Source of the DNA: PBB1 sp043749095
GTDB lineage: Bacteria; Pseudomonadota; Gammaproteobacteria; Burkholderiales; Burkholderiaceae_C
Direction: 5' to 3'
Length of the DNA: 5,636 nt
NCBI GenBank assembly: GCA_043749095.1
Contig: JAYVEB010000068.1
Coordinates: 1 to 5,636 of the forward strand
The notes beneath the pieces are model-generated. The model saw only the letters and a list, made by a program, of their open reading frames with translations, did not search any database and was not told the origin of the DNA. Below, piece by piece: positions 1-5,178 of this stretch; position 1 is the first letter of the stretch; each line of letters starts with the position of its first letter. The position numbers were made by a program, and so were the translations under genes.

Positions 1-99
1 CTGTCGGACAACCTGTTGACTCGCGCAGCCGATGTCACGCTGAAAGAACGGCGGCGGCTGGTGTTGATGGTGCGCGAAACACCGTTCAACCTGGCGCAC
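1..99 (+). pseudogene. ubiX: Internal ubiX segment in inverted orientation
   Basis: Read on the plus strand in frame 1, this stretch encodes LSDNLLTRAADVTLKERRR followed by LVLMVRETPFNLAH. That is the well-conserved later part of UbiX, including the TRAADV.LKERR stretch and the RETP motif with its conserved active-site glutamate. In an intact protein of about 190 residues it lies roughly 120 codons after the N-terminal loop. Here it is on the opposite strand from the ubiX start at 171 and directly abuts it. After the histidine at 97-99 the frame continues open to a TGA at 253-255, but those residues (SINRARGSG and on) do not resemble UbiX. The segment lacks a start and the expected C-terminal end, so as it stands it is a gene fragment. 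Its origin is discussed under findings. Confidence 0.8.
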
Positions 100-171
100 A
101 GCATAAACCGCGCCCGTGGCTCCGGAAACACCGATCACCAACCGAGGCCGCTGACCTGCGGTCGCGATCAT
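1..171 (-). CDS. ubiX: UbiX flavin prenyltransferase, N-terminal fragment (homology ends near 94)
   Basis: UbiX makes prenylated FMN, the cofactor of the UbiD decarboxylase in ubiquinone synthesis. The gene starts at the ATG at 171-169, 31 nt after the grxD stop and on the same strand; a GGAG lies about 10 nt upstream. The first residues read MIATAGQRPRLVIG, followed by VSGATGAVYAVR. This is the UbiX N-terminal beta strand and its SGA(S/T)G FMN-phosphate loop, at about residues 15-20. Family similarity stops after about residue 26 (position 94), where a leucine-rich helix (typically LLE or LLQ) is expected but QVERCF is read instead. The frame stays open to position 1, but those 31 codons are the antisense of another ubiX segment, so they are not a genuine UbiX sequence. 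The N-terminal identity is firm. The left part of this frame should not be treated as real protein until the junction is checked. Confidence 0.75.
   Translation of the reverse strand, partial: MIATAGQRPRLVIGVSGATGAVYAVRQVERCFAHHQHQPPPFFQRDIGCASQQVVRQ
93..100. other. Inversion junction inside ubiX with microhomology
   Basis: UbiX similarity on the minus strand runs from 171 down to about 94, and similarity on the plus strand runs from 1 up to about 99. The shared bases are GCGCAC (94-99), possibly one more on each side. On one strand they encode the A-H of LAH; on the other, the V-R of YAVR. Strand switching at a short shared sequence is the mark of a fold-back chimera or of an inversion between short inverted repeats. 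Confidence 0.7.
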
Positions 172-202
172 GGGAAACGTGCTCCGCGTGGCGACCAGTG
201 GG

Positions 203-514
203 TCAGCCCTTCAACAACGGTGTCAGTTCGCCCGTTTCAAACATCTCGGCCATGATGTCGGAGCCACCGACGAATTCGCCTTTGACGTACAGCTGCGGAA
301 TTGTCGGCCAGTTGGCGTAGCCTTTGATGCCTTGGCGAATCTCCTCGTCTTCAAGCACGTTGACGGTCGTCACGCTGCTGGCGCCGCATGCCTTCAGGAT
401 CTGGATCGCGCGCCCCGAGAAGCCGCACATCGGGAATTGCGCGGTTCCCTTCATGAACAGAACCACGTCGTTCCCCTTGACGAGATCGTCGATTCGCTTG
501 TGCACATCGCTCAC
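203..514 (-). CDS. grxD: Monothiol glutaredoxin, Grx4/GrxD family
   Basis: This is a monothiol CGFS glutaredoxin, a cytosolic protein that binds and transfers [2Fe-2S] clusters with glutathione, often alongside BolA-type partners. From the GTG at 514 the product is 103 residues, a normal length for bacterial GrxD. Visible features are the leading helix (SDVHKRIDDLVK), the beta strand VVLFMKGT, the active site MCGFS with its cysteine at residue 30, the cis-proline segment WPTIPQLYVKGEFVGG, and the GSDI glutathione-binding turn. An in-frame ATG at 535 would add seven residues. The GTG is preferred because GGGGAG sits 7 nt upstream of it and the protein then begins like its relatives. The gene lies between the outer-membrane-protein gene (stop at 604) and ubiX (start at 171), with short gaps, which fits co-transcription. 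The 89 nt upstream may hold its own promoter, but I see no convincing -35/-10 pair. Confidence 0.95.
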   Translation of the reverse strand: MSDVHKRIDDLVKGNDVVLFMKGTAQFPMCGFSGRAIQILKACGASSVTTVNVLEDEEIRQGIKGYANWPTIPQLYVKGEFVGGSDIMAEMFETGELTPLLKG

Positions 515-521
515 GGTATTA

Positions 522-527
522 CTCCCC
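522..527 (-). promoter_or_regulatory. Shine-Dalgarno site that sets the grxD GTG start
   Basis: On the minus strand the bases read GGGGAG, followed by a 7-nt spacer and then GTG at 514-512. The alternative in-frame ATG at 535-533 lies upstream of this site and so cannot use it. This supports the shorter 103-residue GrxD. Confidence 0.7.
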
Positions 528-603
528 AAATGCATATTCGCTCACCGGCGAGATTACACGAGAAAGCGTGCCGATCGCCCGAGGCGCGGCGTTCGCCCCA
601 ACC

Positions 604-1248
604 TCAGAACGAGTACGACACCCCGATCTTTATCAGCGGCGACAGCCGCATGTCGCGCAGCAGATCGTCGATGCCCTGGGCACCCGACAGCGCGCTGCCA
701 AATTTGACCGCTGATTGCGGGCTGAAGGCCATCAGCCCGAAATCAGCACGGAAGCCCCAGCCCGTGCGGCTGGGCAGATCGGTGTAGCCCAGTCCCAAGT
801 AGGGCACGGGGATGACGTCGTTGTTCGGGTCCAACCAGCCGCCGGCGAGGGCATGGCCTGTCAGTCCTTGCGCCGACGCCCCGTAGGCGCTTCCGCGGCG
901 GGACGATGCAGTTGCCACTGCACTGCGCGGCGCGACCACCAGCCCACCGGTGGCGCGCAATCCGCTCGCGGTTGCCAGCCCCAGTTCGGGAGGGTCACCC
1001 CCATTGAAGTAGTAATCGCGTAGCACGGCGAGTCCGCGCAGCGAGCTGCGGGTGGTGTCGGCGGCGAGGTTGTAGGGGTCGATGTGGCGGCGCCCGGTCG
1101 CTCCCTGACTCAGCTCGATGCGGGCCTGCCAGCGGCCGTGGAACCAGCTCGAGTCGTTGGCTTGCAGCCCCGTGCCGTCGACCGACCAGGCGGGACCGCC
1201 TGTGCCTATCAAGGCCGCGATGACAAGGTGACCGTATCGGATGCGCAT
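604..1248 (-). CDS. Predicted outer-membrane beta-barrel protein, function unknown
   Basis: The 214-residue product has a signal peptide: basic MRIRYGH, then a hydrophobic stretch (LVIAALIG), with a plausible signal peptidase I site after AWS at residue 22. The mature part is rich in Gly, Ala and aromatic residues. It has alternating strand-like stretches, clearest at residues 148-156 (VPYLGLGYT) and 163-174 (GWGFRADFGLMA). It ends in KIGVSYSF; a C-terminal phenylalanine preceded by alternating hydrophobic residues is the recognition signal for the BAM outer-membrane assembly machinery. An earlier segment, LAVLRDYYFNG then GLRATGGL, resembles uncharacterised small barrel proteins I associate with Burkholderiales; this is recollection, not a search. 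The start has a good Shine-Dalgarno (GGGAG, 7 nt upstream). The gene is co-oriented with its neighbours but separated from prmC by 170 nt, so it may have its own promoter. No enzymatic motif is visible and no substrate can be inferred. Confidence 0.85.
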   Translation of the reverse strand: MRIRYGHLVIAALIGTGGPAWSVDGTGLQANDSSWFHGRWQARIELSQGATGRRHIDPYNLAADTTRSSLRGLAVLRDYYFNGGDPPELGLATASGLRATGGLVVAPRSAVATASSRRGSAYGASAQGLTGHALAGGWLDPNNDVIPVPYLGLGYTDLPSRTGWGFRADFGLMAFSPQSAVKFGSALSGAQGIDDLLRDMRLSPLIKIGVSYSF

Positions 1249-1418
1249 GGCCGTGCTCCCAAAGTCGACGAAATGGAAAGCCTTAAATGCATGCTACGAC
1301 TTGCGCGGTCTCTCTGCGGGCCACTGTTGCGCAATCCCTCACGGGTCGCGCGTTGGTGGGCGCAGTGCAGCTGTTGGCCGTTGTGCCGTCGCGACGCTGG
1401 CCTCAGCGCAGGCTCGTT

Positions 1419-2285
1419 TTACCCGAAGTGACCGCCGGAACAGCGCTCCAGCCCCGCCAGGTCGCAGCGTGTTGCCACCTCGCTGAAGCCCGCCTGCTGC
1501 AGACGCAAACGCGCCGCCGCGCCTTGGTCGTGACCATGTTCCAGCAACAGCCAGCCGCCCGGGTGCAGCGACGCGGGCGCACCATCGATCAGGCGATGCA
1601 GGTCCGCGAGGCCCTGCTCCGCAGCGACCAGGGCGCTGCGCGGCTCGTGATGCAGCGCGGCCAGGTGAGGGTCGCCAGGTGCCACATACGGCGGGTTCGA
1701 CAGCGCGAGGTGAAAGCGCCGTCCCGCCACTGCCGACCACCAATCACCGATGGCGAGCGTGATCGGCAGGCCAAGCGCTTCGGCATTGCGGCGTGCGGTG
1801 TCCAGCGCGGGTGCGCTGGCGTCGACTGCAGTCACGGTGGCTGTCGGCCACCGGTGTCGGATCGCCAGCGCGATCGCGCCGCTGCCGCAGCCCAGGTCGA
1901 CGACGCTCGGCGTGCTCGTCGACCCGAATTGAGCGGCCAGTACCTCCAACCCCCAATTAACCAGCAATTCGGTTTCCGGCCGCGGGATCAGCACCTGCGG
2001 CCCGACCTGCAGCACCAGCCCGCAGAACTCCGTTTGCTCCAGCAGGTAGGCCAGCGGCTCGCCCGCGCGGCGTTGCTCTAGCCACCGCGCGTACCGGGTC
2101 GTTTGCACGGCGCTCAGCGCCGCGTTGTCGTGGGCGATCAGCCAGCTTCGCGGCTGCAGCAGCAGATGGGCCAGCATCAGCTGCGCGTCCAGCCGGTCCA
2201 CGCCCGCAGCTCGAGCGGCACCCAGCGCGTGAGCGACGGTCATGCCTGCACCCACGGGAACCAAGGGTGCGGGTGGTGTGTTCAC
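1419..2285 (-). CDS. prmC: Peptide chain release factor N5-glutamine methyltransferase PrmC (HemK)
   Basis: PrmC uses S-adenosylmethionine to methylate the glutamine of the GGQ motif in RF1 and RF2, which speeds peptide release. Residues 1-110 form the helical substrate-binding domain and end with the family signature LIPRPETELLV (99-109). The class I methyltransferase fold follows: motif I VVDLGCGSGAIAL (128-140) for SAM binding, an acidic loop at AVDAS, and the catalytic NPPY (197-200), preceded by LALS. The GTG start at 2285 overlaps the prfA TGA (GTGTGA), giving 288 residues. An internal ATG at 2243 would give 274 residues beginning MTVAHALGAARAAGVDRLDAQ, closer to the usual PrmC N-terminus and length, so it may be the true start; both ribosome sites are weak. 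Placement immediately after prfA couples the enzyme with its substrate. The gene ends in TAA, and no strong terminator follows. Confidence 0.95.
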   Translation of the reverse strand: MNTPPAPLVPVGAGMTVAHALGAARAAGVDRLDAQLMLAHLLLQPRSWLIAHDNAALSAVQTTRYARWLEQRRAGEPLAYLLEQTEFCGLVLQVGPQVLIPRPETELLVNWGLEVLAAQFGSTSTPSVVDLGCGSGAIALAIRHRWPTATVTAVDASAPALDTARRNAEALGLPITLAIGDWWSAVAGRRFHLALSNPPYVAPGDPHLAALHHEPRSALVAAEQGLADLHRLIDGAPASLHPGGWLLLEHGHDQGAAARLRLQQAGFSEVATRCDLAGLERCSGGHFG

Positions 2286-3379
2286 ACGCCGCCGCTTTCC
2301 AGCAAGGCCAGCTGCTCCGCCGCGCTGGCTGCCTGCAATGCTGCGATGACCTCATCGAGGTCACCATCGATGATGGCCTGCAGCTTGTACAGCGTCAGGT
2401 TGATGCGGTGATCGGTCAGTCGCCCCTGCGGGAAGTTGTAGGTGCGGATGCGGTCGCTGCGGTCACCGCTGCCGATCAGGCCTTTGCGGGTGGCAGCGTC
2501 TTTCTCGGCGCGCTCGTGGCGGTCCTTGTCGCGCAGGCGCGCTGCCAGCACCGCCATCGCCTTGGCCTTGTTGCGATGCTGTGAGCGGTCGTCCTGGCAT
2601 TCGGCCACCAGCCCGGTCGGCAGGTGCGTGATGCGGATCGCGCTGTCGGTCTTGTTGACGTGCTGGCCACCGGCGCCGCTGGCGCGGAAGGTGTCGATGC
2701 GCAGGTCGGCCGGGTTGAGCTGAATCTCCTCGGCCTCGTCGGGCTCGGGCAGCACCGCCACCGTGCAGGCGCTGGTGTGGATGCGGCCCTGCGTTTCGGT
2801 GACCGGCACGCGCTGCACCCGGTGTCCGCCGGACTCGAACTTCAGGCGCGCGTACACGCTGTCGCCCTCGATGCGGATCACCACTTCCTTGTAGCCGCCG
2901 AGGTCGGACACGCTTTCCGACATCACTTCGGTGCGCCAGCCCTGGCGCTCGGCGTGGCGCAGGTACATGCGAGCGATGTCGGCAGCGAACAGCGCCGACT
3001 CATCGCCACCGGTGCCCGCACGGATTTCGACGAAGGCGTTGCGCGCGTCGTCGGGGTCGCGCGGCAGCAGCGCGGTCTGCAGCGCCTGGTGCAGGCGATC
3101 GATCTCGGTCGCGGCGGTGGCGAGTTCTTCCCGCGCGAACCCAGCCATCTCGGGGTCGTCGTCTGCGCGTTCGAGGATGGCTTGCGCGGCCACCGCGTCG
3201 TGTTCGCGGGCCTCGTAGTGGCGAAAGAGATCGACGACACCGCCGACCTCGGCGTACTCGCGGTTCACCGCGCGAAAGCGGTTCATGTCGTTCGACAGCG
3301 CAGGGTCATTCAGCGTGGCTTGCAACTCATTGAGTCGCAAGGCCAGGCGTTCGAGCTGCTGTCGAAGGGAGGCTTTCAT
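2282..3379 (-). CDS. prfA: Peptide chain release factor 1 (RF1)
   Basis: RF1 recognises UAA and UAG in the ribosomal A site and triggers hydrolysis of the peptidyl-tRNA. From the ATG at 3379 the product is 365 residues, close to the usual 360; an upstream in-frame start at 3433 would add 18 residues unlike the family. Domains in order are the helical N-terminal domain 1 (about 1-110), the GTGGDESALFAADIARMY segment (122-139), the codon-recognition loop RVPVTETQGRIHTSACT with a PVT tripeptide at 192-194 (RF1 has P-x-T there, RF2 has SPF), and the GGQ motif at 237-239 in SGAGGQHVNKTDSA. The GGQ glutamine is the PrmC target. The C-terminal part carries NFPQGRLTDHRINLTLYKL (315-333), typical of RF1. 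The stop overlaps or nearly abuts prmC, and hemA lies 96 nt upstream, so a hemA-prfA-prmC transcript is likely. The ribosome site before the ATG is weak. Confidence 0.97.
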   Translation of the reverse strand: MKASLRQQLERLALRLNELQATLNDPALSNDMNRFRAVNREYAEVGGVVDLFRHYEAREHDAVAAQAILERADDDPEMAGFAREELATAATEIDRLHQALQTALLPRDPDDARNAFVEIRAGTGGDESALFAADIARMYLRHAERQGWRTEVMSESVSDLGGYKEVVIRIEGDSVYARLKFESGGHRVQRVPVTETQGRIHTSACTVAVLPEPDEAEEIQLNPADLRIDTFRASGAGGQHVNKTDSAIRITHLPTGLVAECQDDRSQHRNKAKAMAVLAARLRDKDRHERAEKDAATRKGLIGSGDRSDRIRTYNFPQGRLTDHRINLTLYKLQAIIDGDLDEVIAALQAASAAEQLALLESGGV

Positions 3380-3447
3380 CGGGAGTCCGGGGTGAGGCCG
3401 ACTGGCAGCGATCGCGGGCACTGCATCGCGCACCGCGACAGGCGCTG

Positions 3448-3463
3448 CGCATCGCGCGATGCG
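3448..3463. repeat. Perfect 16-bp palindrome in the hemA-prfA gap
   Basis: CGCATCGCGCGATGCG equals its own reverse complement. In the minus-strand transcript it begins 12 nt after the hemA stop and could fold as a 6-bp GC-rich stem with a GCGC loop. No run of U follows, so a classic rho-independent terminator is not supported. Related sequence lies nearby: GCATCGCGC again at 3423-3431 and the 8-bp palindrome GCGATCGC at 3408-3415. It could be an mRNA-stability or processing hairpin, or a GC-rich coincidence. Confidence 0.5.
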
Positions 3464-3475
3464 GCGACGCGCAGG

Positions 3476-4795
3476 CTACAGGAACGAGTCGGCGTCGCGG
3501 CCGAGCACTGCCGCCGTCGGCTCGACCTTGCTGGCCGCGGGGCCGTTGCGCAGGAACAGCCGGGACACCGTGTGTGTCAACTCGGCGCGGTGCTCGCTGG
3601 CGGTGGCGTTCAGCTCGACCATCGCGCCGTGCAGCATTTTCTGCGTGAGCCCGCGCGACATCGATTCGAGCACCGCGTCGATGCTTTCGCCCTTGGCGAT
3701 CAGCTTGCGGGCACGGGCGATCTCGCTGGCGCGCCATTCGTCGGCCTGCGCATTAAGTGCCTGGATCAACGGCACCGTGCCGCGCTGGCCTAACCAGTTA
3801 ACAAAGCCCTGCACGCCGGTCTCGATGATGGCTTCGGCCTGCTGCACCGCCGCCTGACGCTTCTCACCGGCGATCTGCACCAGCGAAGACAGGTCGTCGA
3901 CGGTGTACAGATACACATCGGACAGGCGGCTGACTTCAGGCTCGATGTCGCGCGGTACCGCCAGATCGACCATGAAGATCGGCCGGCGCTTGCGTGCTTT
4001 CAGCGCGCGCTCGACGGCTCCCAGGCCGATGATCGGCAGCGTGCTGGCGGTGCAGGAGATCACCACGTCGAATTCGCCCAGCCGCTGCGGCAGATCGGCC
4101 AGCGGCACCACTTCGGCGTTGAATTTGCTGGCGAGCTTTTCCCCGCGCTCACGCGTGCGGTTGGCCAGCGCCATCGCACGCGGCTTCTTCGCGGCGAAAT
4201 GGGTGGCGACCAATTCGATCATCTCGCCCGCGCCAACGAACAGCACCTTCAGCTCGCTCATGTCCTCGAAGAGCTGCGACGCAAGCCGCACCGAGGCGGC
4301 CGCCATGCTGATCGAGTGCGAGCCAATCTCGGTCGAGGTGCGCACTTCCTTGGCGACCGCGAACGAGCGCTGGAACATCTGGTGCAAGGTGGTGCCCAGC
4401 GTGCCAGCGGTGTCGGCTTCGCGCACGGCCTGCTTCATCTGGCCCAAGATCTGCGGCTCGCCGAGCACCATCGAATCGAGCCCACTGGCCACACGGAAGG
4501 CGTGGCGTGCCGCTGCCTCGTTTTCCAGCACGTACGAGTGTTCGCGCAACGCAGCGCCCGACATGCCGCCGATTTCGGCCAGCCAGTCGAAGGCCGGCGC
4601 GACCAGGCCTGCATCGGCGCCAACATACAGCTCGGTGCGATTGCAGGTCGACACCAGCGCCGCCTCTGGCGAGCGCTGCAGCTTCTGGCGGAAAGCGCGC
4701 AGTGTCGGCGCCAGTTGTTCGGCCGAAAATGCAAAGCGCCCTCGCAAGTCAAGCGGCGCGGTGGCGTGGTTCAGTCCAAGGGTGAAGACGCTCAT
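3476..4795 (-). CDS. hemA: Glutamyl-tRNA reductase
   Basis: HemA reduces glutamyl-tRNA(Glu) with NADPH to glutamate-1-semialdehyde, the first committed step of the C5 pathway to haem and other tetrapyrroles. The 439-residue product has the usual start (MSVFTLGLNHATAPLDLRGR). It carries the catalytic cysteine at residue 51 in STCNRTELYV, and the substrate-domain signature SGLDSMVLGEPQILGQMK (about 104-121). The Rossmann NADPH domain has KVLFVGAGEM (183-192) and ANRTRERGEKLASKF (211-225). The conserved DLAVPRDIEPEV stretch is present, followed by a long spinal helix and a C-terminal dimerisation domain. The length is normal to slightly long. It is the first minus-strand gene after the divergent small membrane-protein gene, so its promoter should lie in 4796-4887. 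It presumably leads the prfA-prmC transcript; hemA-prfA-prmC linkage is widespread in proteobacteria. The start is the ATG at 4795-4793, the only one that fits the family N-terminus. Nothing in the sequence looks defective. Confidence 0.97.
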   Translation of the reverse strand: MSVFTLGLNHATAPLDLRGRFAFSAEQLAPTLRAFRQKLQRSPEAALVSTCNRTELYVGADAGLVAPAFDWLAEIGGMSGAALREHSYVLENEAAARHAFRVASGLDSMVLGEPQILGQMKQAVREADTAGTLGTTLHQMFQRSFAVAKEVRTSTEIGSHSISMAAASVRLASQLFEDMSELKVLFVGAGEMIELVATHFAAKKPRAMALANRTRERGEKLASKFNAEVVPLADLPQRLGEFDVVISCTASTLPIIGLGAVERALKARKRRPIFMVDLAVPRDIEPEVSRLSDVYLYTVDDLSSLVQIAGEKRQAAVQQAEAIIETGVQGFVNWLGQRGTVPLIQALNAQADEWRASEIARARKLIAKGESIDAVLESMSRGLTQKMLHGAMVELNATASEHRAELTHTVSRLFLRNGPAASKVEPTAAVLGRDADSFL

Positions 4796-4816
4796 ATCTG
4801 TCAGGCAAAATTTACA

Positions 4817-4830
4817 GCAATTCGCAATTC
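4817..4830. repeat. Tandem heptamer GCAATTC x2 upstream of hemA
   Basis: GCAATTCGCAATTC is two exact copies of a 7-bp unit, 22-35 bp before the hemA start. Its position would suit a regulator site overlapping the promoter, but two copies of a heptamer can arise by chance and I recognise no regulator for it. Confidence 0.4.
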
Positions 4831-4847
4831 ACGCCCAGCACGTAACA

Positions 4848-4863
4848 CCCGAGAGGCTTCGGG
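4848..4863. repeat. Short inverted repeat (5-bp stem, 6-nt loop)
   Basis: CCCGA and TCGGG are exact reverse complements separated by GAGGCT. The stem ends 24 nt before the ATG of the small plus-strand gene and lies 52-68 nt before hemA, so it would be in the untranslated leader of whichever transcript covers it. There is no U-run for a terminator. A role is speculative. Confidence 0.3.
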
Positions 4864-4887
4864 ACGTCGCCCTGACCCGACTGCACC

Positions 4888-5160
4888 ATGAATTTCAATG
4901 ATCTTCTCTGGCATCTGCTTGATTTTGCGGCACCGGCGCTGTTGCTGGGTGTGATCAGTGCCACAGTGGCGAAGTGGTTGTGGCGCGGCCAGTTGCGCGC
5001 GACCCCCTGGCTCCAGCTGGGCGCCTCGGCGGCAGCGGCCAGCCTGCTGGCCTGCATCACCGGCCTGGTGATCACCGGTCGCGACGGCAAGATGGTCACC
5101 TACGCCGCGATGGTGCTGGCCTGCGCCGCCAGCCTGTGGTGGCGAACTCGTGGCCGTTGA
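4888..5160 (+). CDS. Small predicted inner-membrane protein, function unknown
   Basis: The 90-residue product is strongly hydrophobic, with three likely membrane helices at about residues 8-32, 43-63 and 69-85. The first loop carries K29, R33 and R37 and the tail is RTRGR. By the positive-inside rule this suggests the N-terminus is periplasmic and the C-terminus cytoplasmic (inference). I recognise no domain or catalytic motif. The gene is the only complete plus-strand gene here: it diverges from hemA across 92 nt and converges on miaB with 18 nt between stop codons. The start is the ATG at 4888, with no good Shine-Dalgarno directly upstream, so expression may be weak or the start may differ. 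Support for it being real is the membrane-protein pattern, the clean fit between neighbours, and the absence of any other gene in this stretch. I infer no link to haem synthesis or tRNA modification from position alone. Confidence 0.7.
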   Translation: MNFNDLLWHLLDFAAPALLLGVISATVAKWLWRGQLRATPWLQLGASAAAASLLACITGLVITGRDGKMVTYAAMVLACAASLWWRTRGR

Positions 5161-5178
5161 CTGGCTGATCCCCACCGC

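Larger units (their letters stand above)
4796..4887. promoter_or_regulatory. Divergent intergenic region between hemA and the small membrane-protein gene
   Basis: These 92 nt separate two genes transcribed away from each other, so they should hold both promoters. The part next to hemA (about 4805-4830) is clearly more AT-rich than its surroundings, which suits a promoter. On the minus strand a TGTAAATTTT stretch is a possible -10 region for hemA, but I find no well-spaced -35. No good plus-strand promoter can be named either. A 7-bp tandem repeat (4817-4830) and a short hairpin (4848-4863) also lie here. The promoter assignment rests on gene layout, not on clear motifs. Confidence 0.4.

Noticed and set aside
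16..255. A 79-codon plus-strand frame as a complete small protein
   Set aside because: Only its first part (to 99) is meaningful, as an internal piece of UbiX; the remainder is antisense to the ubiX start and the grxD end. It is a product of the junction, not a gene.
170..787. A 205-codon plus-strand open frame across ubiX, grxD and the barrel gene
   Set aside because: It is antisense to grxD, whose CGFS motif, length and ribosome site are convincing; the plus-strand product has no recognisable features.
1395..1408. Hairpin CGCTG-GCCT-CAGCG just after prmC as a terminator
   Set aside because: The stem is only 5 bp and no U-run follows on the minus strand, so a rho-independent terminator is not supported.
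1249..1418. The 170-nt prmC-barrel gap as a site for an RNA gene or a small ORF
   Set aside because: I found no tRNA-like fold, repeat or credible short coding frame; it most likely holds only the promoter of the barrel gene, which I could not pinpoint.
2624..3793. A 389-codon plus-strand open frame antisense to prfA and the end of hemA
   Set aside because: It lies entirely opposite two unmistakable genes, has a composition (Val, Ala, Arg, His, Gly rich) typical of antisense frames in GC-rich DNA, and shows no domain.
3903..4901. A 332-codon plus-strand open frame antisense to hemA
   Set aside because: It mirrors hemA, is Ser/Ala/Arg-rich without recognisable motifs, and overlaps the start of the small membrane-protein gene.
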